Notes: a model not told the origin generated them from the sequence alone. A DNA stretch of 64,000 nucleotides from Globodera rostochiensis (GCA_018350325.1 JAEVLN010000023.1:1179001-1243000), one strand, 5' to 3'; positions 43,060 to 53,224 are shown, counted from the stretch's first letter. Made by a program: numbers and translations.

Positions 43060-44752
43060 TCATAATTTGTATTTGAAATTTGGTCCAAAATTCGCTTCAA
43101 TTTTGTCGCCAGAGCCCGACAACGTAACGCATGGAAACAAATCGGCGACAGAATTGACAAATAAATTGGCGGTGTCTGCAAAAACAAATTAAATTAAATA
43201 ACGCAATTTATTTACAAATTTAGTGTATTTCTTAAAAAATTCTCCTAAATTTTATTCTTTTTCTTTCTCACCCAAACGTTCGCCATTTTTTGTGTAAGAG
43301 ATTTGGCCAGTCCCCAAATTGACGCCGCAGTCGACGACGTCGCCGACGCCAAACGAAGGCTTTCTTTTGATGTACGGACGTTTATTGGCGACATCGTGGG
43401 AGCATCCCGCGACTTCGTGACCCCAAAATGTGCCATAGCTGTCGTATCCGTAAGTGCCGTCGTGCTCTCCAACATATTTGTCCAATGGCATTTGTTTTGT
43501 CGCAAGTCCAATCAAAATATTGCTAAAATAAAGCACAGCAAATGTTTTATAATATTTATAAATAAATTACCCTTTTTTCTCTAAGATTTTCACTTCGAAG
43601 TACGGAGTTTTCCGCATCAAGGCCTTTTCAGCGCGTACAGAGCCCCACCACCCTGAAAATTGAGTTAATTAAAAAATTGTCTAAAATCTTTTAAAAAAAA
43701 ATCAAAATGTTTACCCCAATTCTCTCCATTATGTTGGACAATCAATCGACCGGGCTTAAAGACTACGAGGTCCTTGTGACATGCCGTGGAATTCCATTGA
43801 TTTTGTGGGATTAGGCCTAATGAAAAAAATTTACCCAAACAAAAATTACATAAATTAACAAAGAAAATTCAATCAAAAATTAAATTTATTAACATTTTAA
43901 TAGGTTTTTACCATTCATGTTGAGACGCTCATTCATTTTGACCCGACTTTCTTTTTGTTCCTTTAATTGATGGACCGTATAAATGATGAAAATAAGCAGA
44001 ACGATTGTGCCCACAATTCGATAAGGATCTGTGTAAAGTCCAAAATGTTGGTTTACGATATTTTAAAGTAAAAGTTTATTACCGTATCGCCGCCACTGAC
44101 CCGCCGGAGTTAAAAATGCAACCAAGCGCTCAATCTTGCCGATTTTTTTGCCACCAATTTCCACTTTTCGAAATAAAATAATTACTATTTTAATACATTT
44201 GCCATCTTTTTTTATTGAAAGCATTTAAATTAAACAATTAATTGCCCTACCATTTCCCTGTTCTTCAGTCAACGCGTCGATGTTCTGTTGCTGCTCTTTC
44301 TGATACTCCTCCAACATCTTTGCACTTCGTTCGCCCTTCAGTTGACTCGTTCCCTTTAATTATTTAATTAAAAATTCCGATCTTAAATTGGCATATTTCC
44401 CACCTTTTCACACTCTTTTTTTGAATTGTTTCCTAATTCAGACATTTGCTTCTGATTTTTGTTCCGTTCTTCAACAAACTGCTCCAAAAAGTTGTTCAGT
44501 TGCTGTTCACGTTCATTGAATTGCTTAAAAAGTTGTGTAGCGAACACGGCATTGGCATTGACATTAGCCGACCCTTTAAGCCTAACCAGAATTCACCGTT
44601 TGCTTTTGCTCAAGTGCATTAAGTCGTTGAAGCAATGCTTTCTGATCACTTTGCATCAACAAAAACTGATCAAAGGAAACGAGCTTCTGCTGGTCCTCAT
44701 TTAACCAACCAATTTTCTCTTCCAGTTTCTCGAATTCGGCCCAAATTGACAT
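43060..44752 (-). CDS. Membrane-anchored coiled-coil/SPRY protein, first junction unresolved
   Basis: Exons 44573-44404, 44353-44251, 44163-44083, 44028-43912, 43816-43715, 43652-43571, 43522-43272 and 43175-43060 join in phase. Exon 1 (44752-44597, [20 protein letters not shown]...) ends in phase 0 while the next exon needs phase 1, so that junction is off by one base. An earlier donor (ATTG|GTTGGT, about 44710) would restore the frame with a shorter N-terminus. Exon 43912-44028 encodes the helix [19 protein letters not shown] after WRRYDPYR. SPRY has [26 protein letters not shown] and a normal end; one usual Gly is Asp (VVDCGVN). It is closest to the gene at 38661. Confidence 0.7.
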
Positions 44753-45972
44753 GCTAATTTCTACAAAAATGCAAATCGTACTTTAAACTCTAAAATGAAT
44801 TTATTTTAAGGTGGGAGCCCTTCCCGAATTAATCGTTATATATTGAGAGTTTTTTAAAGTTTTAAATAAACTTAAATATTTATGGACTGACTGAAAGTTG
44901 GGATTTTCTTATAAATTGAAAGGATTTTTGCGGTGGGCAAAAAGTTGACCTGAAAAAGGGGGGGGGGGATGACGCGCGGGCATTTACTTTTGGGGGAATT
45001 AATCTCTTTTTATTATATAAATTTGAATTGTTTATTTGCCCCCAGCAAAATGTTGACCCCGCGAATTGTGAGAAACGAAATTCAAAGTTACGGGCTCGGC
45101 TCAGCGCTGTATCGAAATTTCGTATTATTCTTTTGATTTTTGAGAAAACTGGCACTTTTCGAAAAAAAATTATTTTAATAACTCCGAATTTACGTAAAAT
45201 AGCGAAATTTTTCAAAAATATTTTCATTCAAAATAAAAAAATTAATAATTTCAGTTAATAAAATCCTTTTGTAAATTTTCAATCGAAATTCCGGAAAGTT
45301 TCAAAAATTTTAGAAAATCGCGAAAAGCGCCGTCGAATTTTTAATTATATTTTTTGGGATTAGCTTCTGAGGACGTGCGGGTCAATTGCATTTTTGGTCT
45401 CTTTCTGTTAAGGAATTTGCAAGAATATAATTTTAATGAATTTTTTAAATTTCAAAAAAAAAATTTCCGCCCGGCGGCGCCTATCCGTCCCATTTACCGT
45501 ATTTTTTTTAAATTTTGGTGGCAAACTTGGGGAATCTCAACAACATCCCATAAAAATTGCATTATAATTTCCCCGGGAATTTTCTTTTTTTACGGGGAAG
45601 CCCTGGGTAAATCTGACTTGATTTCAGGGGAAGTCTCCCTCAGGGAATTTCTTTTTTACTACTAGGATAGAGAGACATTATTAATGGAATCGTTTCGACA
45701 AAATGAATTTTGAATTATTTCATTCAGTAAAAAAAAGTGACAATTACCTCCGATGCGAGGGGATATATTGGCTAACATACGCTGTCTGCCAATGAATTTG
45801 AATGGGTTTTCCGAATGGCCGAAAATTGATTTGGATGTAATTTTTTTGAAAATGTTGAAGCATTTAAACTTCTAATTTGAATTTGGAATTAAATGCATTG
45901 GCTTAACAAATATTTGTTTATCAATAAGGACGCATCTCAAAACATAAAATGTGAAATCCGTCGCTTGCTTCA
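44753..45972. other. SPRY 5' flank and intergenic repeats
   Basis: Shared 5' block to about 45110, a GCGCTGTATCGAAATTTCGT MITE end, and a CCGGCGGCGCCTATCC repeat at 45470. No gene. Confidence 0.4.
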
Positions 45973-46332
45973 TTAAAACGCTCCGAATTGTTGGGGGAAC
46001 TTGGCCAGAAGGCGCGTTGGACGAGGAGGGCAAGCCGGACGGTTAGCTGAAGGTGGTCGGCCATCCTGAATGTGGCAAATGCTTCCAAATTCAGTGTCAT
46101 TTCTAATCGGAACGGTACTAACAAATAAGTACGAACCGATGTAGAAAGTGGGAATTTGAGGAGAGATGTTGGAGGCGATCGGTGCAGGGAAGTTGGCCGT
46201 GTACGTGGAAGACGACGAGTTGGAGCTGTCCATCTGTGGGCCCAGCAGCAGACCTTTCTGTAGATGATCATACGGCAACATCAAAGAGGAGGACGATAAA
46301 GGGGCAAACGGAGCTTCGGTCTTTGGATGAAC
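45973..46332 (-). CDS. Unrecognised Ser/Pro-rich terminal exon
   Basis: After a TAGGCTAG acceptor the minus strand stays open for ~120 codons: VHPKTEAPFAPLSSSSLMLP, YDHLQKGLLLGPQMDSSNSS, ... SICHIQDGRPPSANRPACPP, ending LLAKFPQQFGAF and a stop. GC content and composition differ from the AT-rich surroundings and look coding. An internal start (MMLPYDHL) is possible. No upstream exon is evident, so it may be the last exon of a displaced gene. I do not recognise a domain. Confidence 0.45.
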   Translation of the reverse strand, partial: VHPKTEAPFAPLSSSSLMLPYDHLQKGLLLGPQMDSSNSSSSTYTANFPAPIASNISPQIPTFYIGSYLFVSTVPIRNDTEFGSICHIQDGRPPSANRPACPPRPTRLLAKFPQQFGAF

Positions 46333-46804
46333 CTAGCCTATTTTGGCATTTTTCTCACCTATTTTAGGCGTCTATTTCGAGATTCTTCGAGCCAAAAAAT
46401 TTTAGCCCTAATTATTTCAATTAAATTTTTAAATAATTTAAGGGTGCTAAAAATCGAATTTGATATTGGTTGAGTACTGAAATCTACATTTGGGACTGAA
46501 TTTGGTCATGGTTTTTAAACCATTTATAAAATGAACACGGCATTGATGACATCAGCCGACCGACCACTTTAAACCCACCCGATCAATCGTTGCACTCAAA
46601 AAAATGCAGAACTCAGTAACGCAGTTGACTTCATTGAGACAAATTGAAATGGTATCAAAATTTTGATCGGTACGATTTATAACCCTATTCAAAAAGTGTT
46701 AATTTGTTTTTTAAATTTATGGTTACTGTAGAAAGTACAAACCACCCCAATCGGCAAAAGCCTTCAACAACAACAACAGAAAATCGATCGACGTTTTTCC
46801 ATTT
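46333..46804. other. Partial copy of SPRY intron DNA
   Basis: 46480-46600 repeats the intron-4 region of the gene at 35344 (CCACTTTAAACCCACCCGATC...), so part of an SPRY unit was copied here. No gene. Confidence 0.45.
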
Positions 46805-48262
46805 CTAAATGCCCTCGGCAATATCGAATTTGAAGTTTGGTCCAAAATTTGCTTCAATTTTGTCGCCAGGATGATACAACTTAACGCGTGGAAACAAATC
46901 GGCGGCATAATCGACAAACAAATTGGCGGTGTCTGCAAAAACAACAAAAATAAATAACGCAATTTCTTAAAAATTCAATTGCCCTTAATTTTAATTCTTT
47001 TTCTTTCTCACCCAAACGCCGTCCATTTTTTGTGTAAATAATTTGACGAGTTGCCAAATTGACGCCACAGCCGACGACGTCGCCGACACCAAACTCCGGC
47101 TTTCCATTGATGTAAGGCCGTCCATTGGTGGTATGGCCACATCCGTCAACTTCATGACCCCAAAAATAGCCAGCACTTTGGTATGAGTAAGTGCCTCGGT
47201 AATCAACAACAGCCATTTGTTTGGCCCCAAGTCCGATGGAAACATTGCTAAATAATATAAAATAATATTAAAAAGCCTAACAATTAAAGTTAATTACCCT
47301 TTTTTCTCTAAGACTTTCACTTCAAAGTAAACAATGCCGTCTTTTCGAATTGCCCGTTCAGCGAGCACAGCGCACGACTCTGAAAAGTAAGCCGCCGACT
47401 CAAAAAGAACTCTTTACATATTTATTTACCCCAATTCTTTCCATTCTTTTGAACAATCAATCGGGAGGGCTCAGAGAGTGTCAAATTCTTGTGGCATACC
47501 GAGGAATCCCATCGATTTTGTTGTGGGATTAGTCCTTAGAATATCTTTTCGGAACATTTTCTGTTGAAAATTACCTTTTCCATTTATTGTATCATTTAAC
47601 ACGGCAACCGTCTTCTGCAAGTCGATGATGTTCTGTTGCTGTTGCTTCTGATACTCCTCCATCTTAAATGTTTTATAAATTGAACACGGGCATTGGACCT
47701 CAGCCGACCGACCCACTAAACTCACTTGATCAATTGTTGCACTCAGAGCTTTTTGATCAGTTTCCAACGAAAACTGATCAATGGAAACTAAAACAGTGAA
47801 ATAAACGCATTATTTTGTGCCAATGGATTATTTAAATTCAAACAATCTGTCAACTCGTCGATGGTCTTCTGGTGCTGTTTGTTCTGATACTCCTCCACCT
47901 TTATCTGCAGAGCCATGTGAGCAATTAGCAGTTTCTGATGTGCCAACTCGGCGCGGAGTTCCTTCTGAATAAAATGGCAAGAAAAAATGAAATGATTTTG
48001 TTAGAATTATATTCACATTTTCGTGCTCGAGTTCAATTTGTTCAAAAGTTTTGCCATAATTCATCGTTTGTTGGCGTTCCAATTGAGCATTTCTGGCACG
48101 CAAAAGACGCACTTCTTCAGATTGGTCCAAATTAGTGAAAGTTGGCCCCAAATTTTCTGCTAACATTGGCAATTAAAAAGATTTTAATTAAATAAATCGG
48201 GTTTCCCTACCCTGATTAGCTGTTATGTGCCCTCCATAGGTTGATTTGGTCGGAATGAACAT
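46805..48262 (-). CDS. Coiled-coil/SPRY-domain gene with a deleted splice donor
   Basis: Exons 48262-48211, 48156-48017, 47964-?, 47787-47726, 47662-47575, 47534-47430, 47379-47298, 47247-47012, 46932-46805 are all open. Exon 3 lacks the 16 bases that contain the end of the exon and its GT donor; the same deletion is in the pseudogene at 26471. Unspliced, translation stops at 47788-47790, giving a 122-aa coiled coil without SPRY. A cryptic donor (GATT|GTTTGA, exon end 47844) would keep phase and give 337 aa. The SPRY part is intact ([36 protein letters not shown]). Gene or young pseudogene cannot be decided from sequence. Confidence 0.55.
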
Positions 48263-49472
48263 GCTTATTTCGTAAAAAATCTAAAATTTAGTTTCTAAAA
48301 TGAAATTAAAATAAATATGTATTTAACCCAAGGCTCCCATACGTACTTGAATGGCAAGTACAGTACTTTAACATTGACCCTCGTACTTTAAACTCTAAAA
48401 TGAATTTATTTTAAGGTGGGAGCCCTTCCCGAATTAATCATTATGAATTAATTATATTGAGAGGGATTTTTTAAATAAATGAATATTTTTAAATGAACTT
48501 AAGTATATATTTATAGACTGACAGAAAATTGGAGTTATCTTATAAATTGAATGGATTTTTGCGGTGGGCAAAGTGTTGACCTAAAAACAGGTGGGCGGGG
48601 GGACATTCACTTTTGGGGGGAATTAATCTCTTTTTATTATATAAATTTGAATTGTTTATTTGCCCCCAGCAAAATGTTGACCCCGCGAATTGTGAGAAAG
48701 CAAATTCAAAATGAACGGGCTCGGCTCAGCGCTGTATAGCCGCTTTATTTACTTTTGATTTTCGAGAAAATTGGCAGTTTTTCGAAAATAAATTATTTTA
48801 ATAAAATAATTTTTTTAAATTATAATACATAAAAAATTTTTCGATTTTCAACTGTCGGTCGACGTCTTTAAAAACCCGGCCCAAAAAATCCGGACCCGAG
48901 TCGATTCATAAAAGTAAGTTCGTGCATACTGAATTTATAAATTAAGGAATCTTTTTTTTTGCAAAATGTCGGTATGTTTTTTCAAAATGTGAATCGGTTC
49001 AAAAATGAGACCTTTTTGTGCTTACAAATTAGCTCGTCGAGACGGTGTCTCTACGTTTTGCCACCCCAGCAAAAACTTAAAGTTCGATCAACCTCGAATC
49101 CCGGACCCGAATTCGAAGGTTTTTCGATTTCAAAATTTTATCAGAATCTTTTGGCCCCAAAAACATGCTCAAAATCACCCAAAAAAAAAATGCAAGATTG
49201 GCAAAACGTAATGCTTGGGTGGCAAAACGAAACATTTTTGCTGGGGTGGCAAAAAGTAGTATCACCCGTCGAGACAGATCGATTGATATATATTAATGCA
49301 ACCATTTTTTGCGTACGGACAGCTTTAATACCAACAGCCTGCGCTTTACATAATTGGGTCTGCAAAGAATTCGCTTTTCCGTTGAAATATGCTTTTAAAA
49401 GCAATATTATTTTTATTTGGCATTCTTTTAAATTTTATTTGGACAAATGCACAAAGGTCGTGAAATCAGAAA
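48263..49472. promoter_or_regulatory. Divergent SPRY/HMG intergenic region
   Basis: Left side: SPRY 5' block with the palindrome at 48343-48361, GTTGACCCCGCGAATTGTGA and a degraded MITE end. Right side: the HMG upstream block (TACGGACAGCTTTAATACC, CTGCAAAGAATTCGCTTTTC). The plus-strand frame 48959-49516 crosses these blocks and is not a gene. A truncated signal-like uORF starts at 49389 and stops at 49461. Confidence 0.45.
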
Positions 49473-51353
49473 ATGGCACTCTGCCAAAAGTTCGGTCGAC
49501 TTTTGATCGGCGCTGAAGCCCGCTTCTCTGCGCGCACTGAGTAAGTGATTGATTGTTTTGTTATTGATTGGTTTTGGGCTTAAATGTAAATTTAAGGAAA
49601 TAATAATGATAGGTTTGGGTTAAAAAATTCAAGCTTTTTGGTTAGAAGTGAAAAATGGTTACCAATTTTATGGTCACCAATTTGTGGTCAGGCGTTTTGT
49701 ATTTAGTTTAACAAATATCTCGACAAGTCTTGATCATTCGCCTGCTCCCACGCAGATTCCCGCTTGGCTTCCCTACAACGCGCCAAAACCTTTTGCACTT
49801 TTTACTAAGGATCAACTGAATGGGCAAAGTGGAGGAGGTGCTGAAGCGTTTAAAATTCTTTCGACAAATTGGAAGAATTTGAGTGAGGAGGAAAAGCAGG
49901 TTGTCGTCATCAAGTTAAATGAGGCCAACACCAATTATTGTCCAAAGTTTAGAGTTACTCTGAACGTGCCAAAAAGATTGGCGACGAGTTGAGGGACAAT
50001 TTTGAGAAGCTCACAAATGGCCAGAAGAAAGATTTGTGGGATAAGCATGTCGAGAAAATGAACAATCGAATGAAAAGGAAGCAGCAAAAGGTTTTATCGC
50101 ACTTTACGAATGCTAAATATTTCAAAAACAATTTTTTCGTCATTTAACACCTTCACAATGTTGTTCAAATAATGTTTTAGTTTTATGCGGAAACAAACCG
50201 TCCAAAGCGACCGATGACATCGTATTCGGTTTTCATGCAAAAATGCTTTGAGAAGCAAACAGAACCAATCAAAACGAGGGATAAAGTGAAGAAATTTGTC
50301 GCCGAGATGGCCCAACAATGGCGACAGATGACGGATGCCGAAAAGCGGGTGCCATTTTTTGTTTTCTACTTTTTCTCGGACACTCAAAAATTATAAAATT
50401 GAACTCTTCGGACCTCTCTAATAATGATTTAATTTAATTACTGAAAATGATTGTCAACCATCATTTTGTAGCCGTATGTTGACCAGACGCAATGCAATAT
50501 TGCGGCATATCACAAGGAAATGACGGAATGGAAGCAAAAATATACAAATGAAATTCGGGCGTTGAAAGAGGCGGAGGCCACACTTAAAGGCATTATGGGC
50601 AATGAACTTATTGGGATGATTGGTAGTTGTGCGTTATGAGGCAATAAACAAAAAATTTTTTTTGGGTTTTCGAGGTCGTTGAATCCAAAACTGACTTCCA
50701 TTTCGACGATTTTGAACCCTAAAAAATTATGGAAATATTCGAATCCGGGTTCGAATTCGGTTGAAACGGAGACCAGATTTGGATTAACTTTTTTTTTGTT
50801 GCCTTATAACGCACAAGTACCGGGATTTGATTTGCCCATTTTATCTAGGAATTCCCATTGATCTCCTTATTTCAAAAATATTTTATTCTCCCCATTCTTT
50901 CAGCCAGGGGTACTCAATTCACCGAGGCCTTTGAATGGAACATCGACGACGACAGGGACGTAGAAGAAGAAGAAGCCATTCAGCAAATGCTTCTGGACGA
51001 TTCAACCCATTTGGGTAAAGGAAAAATGGTCTCACAAAAACAGTGAACGAAAAAATGAACCAAATTCTTTCCGTCTAACCTCTTTCACATTACAATTTGC
51101 TTCTATTTTAAGTCGAGAGAAGAGAATGGAGCAGCGACGATAGAGACGTAGAAGAAGAAGAAGCAGCCATTCAGCAAAAGCTTCTGGACGATTCAACCCA
51201 TTTGGGTAAGGGAAAAAATCTTACAAAAAGAAAGAGTCAAAAAAGTATGAAGTATCGTCAACTCTTCACATTCTATTTTAAGTCGAGAAAAGAACGGAGC
51301 AGCGACGACGACAAAGACGAAGAAGAAGCAGCCATTCAGCACATGTTCGATAA
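49473..51353 (+). CDS. Two-HMG-box protein 4 with extra C-terminal module and frameshifted tail
   Basis: Eight exons join in phase: 49473-49540, 49707-49899, 49953-50090, 50181-50348, 50472-50589, 50904-51014, 51113-51205, 51283-51353, giving 319 aa. Box A has lost two residues (PSGYNAP to PYNAP). Box B is normal (RPKRPMTSYSVFMQKCFEKQ...MAQQWRQMTDAEKR). Exon 7 is a chimera: its start matches the usual last exon, its end the exon-6 module (LLDDSTHLG). Exon 8 is a third copy with a 2-base deletion, so the acidic module is read in another frame as an Arg/Gln-rich tail (EQRRRQRRRSSHSAH). The GC donor of intron 5 is kept. The 3' end is cut by the TIR element at 51364. Confidence 0.75.
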
Positions 51354-51363
51354 AATTTTAAGT

Positions 51364-51535
51364 GTTTGGGTTGGAAGTCGGGGGGGGGGGGGGTGGGTGC
51401 GAATAAAACCGGGGATCCCCACGACCATTTTCATCCCCGGTTTACCATTCCCGAAAACGGGCATCCCCGGTTTGACCGAGGATACCCCCCCCCGGGATAC
51501 CCCCCCCCCCCCTCCCCCCTCGACTGCAACCCTAA
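51364..51535. mobile_element. GC-rich TIR element at the HMG 4/HMG 5 junction
   Basis: TTGGGTTGGAAGTCGGGG and CCCCTCGACTGCAACCCTAA are imperfect inverted ends. The interior has CGGGGATCCCC and CATCCCCGG words and poly-C/G. It lies exactly between the truncated 3' end of HMG gene 4 and the truncated 5' end of HMG gene 5. A relative is at about 31925-31985. Confidence 0.6.
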
Positions 51536-51544
51536 TTAATAAAA

Positions 51545-53035
51545 ATGGTTACCAATTTTATTGTCAGGTGTTTTCTATTTAGTGTAACAAATATTTCAAC
51601 AAGTTTTAATCAATTGCCTTCTCCCACGCAGATTCCCTCTCGGCTTCCATCGGGCTACAATGCGCCAATTGCTTGCTCACTTTTTACGAAGGATCAAATG
51701 ACGGGCCAAAGCGGAGGCCCTGAATTATTGAAAATTGTTTCGACAAATTGGAAGAGTTTGAGTAAGGAGGAAAAGCAGGTAGTGTCATCAAGTTAGATAA
51801 ATGGAGTCAAAAATACTACAAGTTTAGAGTTACTCTGAACGTGCCAAAAAGATCGGCGACGAGTTAAGGGACAAATTTGAAAAGCTCACAAATCGCCAGA
51901 AGAAAGATTTGTGGGATAAGCATGTCGAAAAAAGGAACAAACTTCAAATATTACAAATGAAAAAGAAGCTGCATAAGGTTTTGTCGAACTTTTCGAATGC
52001 TAATATTAAATACACCAGACTATTTATGATTTTGTTAAATTTTTGCATGTTTTAGTTTTATGCGGAAACAAACCGTCCAAAGCGCCCTTTGCCATCGTAT
52101 ATGCTTTTCATGAAAGAACGCTTTGAGAAGCAAACCGAACCAATCAAAACGAATGATGAACTGAAAAAATTTGCCGTTGAAACGGGCCAACAATGGCGAC
52201 AGATGACGGATGCCGAAAAGCTGGTGCGATTTTTTGTTGGGCACTTTTTCTCCCACACTCAACAATTATTGTCTTCTCATCGGCTTAATTCAATATCGCT
52301 GAAAAATACAGTTTGGCAATTATTGTCGATTTAAAAACTTCCCATTTGGGGCCCGAGGGGGTAATTAAAGTTATTTTTAATTCTCTTGAAAAGCGCTAAT
52401 CCCTACATAACTTTGTAGCCATATGTTGACCAGATGCAATACAATTTGGCGGCCTATCACAAAGAAATGGCGGAATGGAAGCAAAAATATGCAAATGAAA
52501 TTCGGGCGTGGAAAGAGGCGGAGGCGGAAGCTGCGCTTAAAGGCATTATTATGGGCAATTAACTAATTGGGATGATTTCTCCAAAATGAAAGGAATTTTT
52601 ATTGGTTTCTATTTTTTCAAAAACGAATTCTTCAGCCAGGGATACTCAATTCACCGAGGCCTTCTTTGAATGGAACATCGTCGACGACGACAGGGACCTA
52701 AACGAAAAAGAAGCCATTCAGCAAATGCTTCTGGACGATTCAACCCATTTAGGTAAAGAAAAATGGTAATAGTCGGGGTGGCCCCTCACATTTTTAAAAA
52801 ATAAATCGAAATTTATCAATATCAAGGAAACAATCGAAGAAGTGGACCAAATTCTTTCCAATCTAACCTCTTTCACATTACAATTAGCTTATTTTAAGTC
52901 GAGAGAAGAGAATGGAGCAGCGACGACGACGACAGGATCGTAGAAGAAGAAGAAGCCATTCAGCGCATGTTTCTGGCGATTTCAACCTATTTGGGCAGGA
53001 AAGAAACCTCACAAAATCAAAGAATAGAATATTAG
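51545..53035 (+). CDS. Two-HMG-box protein 5, first exon missing
   Basis: Exons 51583-51778, 51828-51977, 52056-52223, 52419-52542, 52636-52752 and 52899-53035 join in phase. The basic first exon and its promoter are absent; the sequence begins inside former intron 1. An ATG at 51545 is in frame through the old acceptor (MVTNFIVRCFLFSVTNISTS), which would give a new N-terminus and about 310 aa. Box A (FTKDQMTGQSGGPELLKI) and box B (RPKRPLPSYMLFMKERFEKQ) are well kept, as are the acidic modules and the GC donor of intron 5. It may be expressed from another promoter or be a 5'-truncated pseudogene that has not yet decayed. Confidence 0.6.
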
Positions 53036-53220
53036 AGGATTGGAAGAAATATAATCCTCACATAGTATTATTATTATGTAGTCATTTTTATAAAAGTGTA
53101 TAAAATGTTTCCTCGACATTTTATCCCTGTATGGTGGGTGTTTTCCGTTTATCGCGCAAAATGTGTGAGATTTTTGAATCGAAAGGCAAACAGTTTAAAA
53201 TTGAAACGGATAAACATTTG
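53036..53220. other. 3' flank of HMG gene 5
   Basis: Similar to the 3' flanks of HMG genes 1-3 (TTTTCCTCAACATTTTGTCC-type block). No gene. Confidence 0.4.
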
Positions 53221-53224
53221 GTGC

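Noticed and set aside
48959..49516. 185-codon plus-strand ORF
   Set aside because: It crosses the SPRY and HMG upstream blocks and the HMG first exon in the wrong frame; paralogous flanks do not conserve it.
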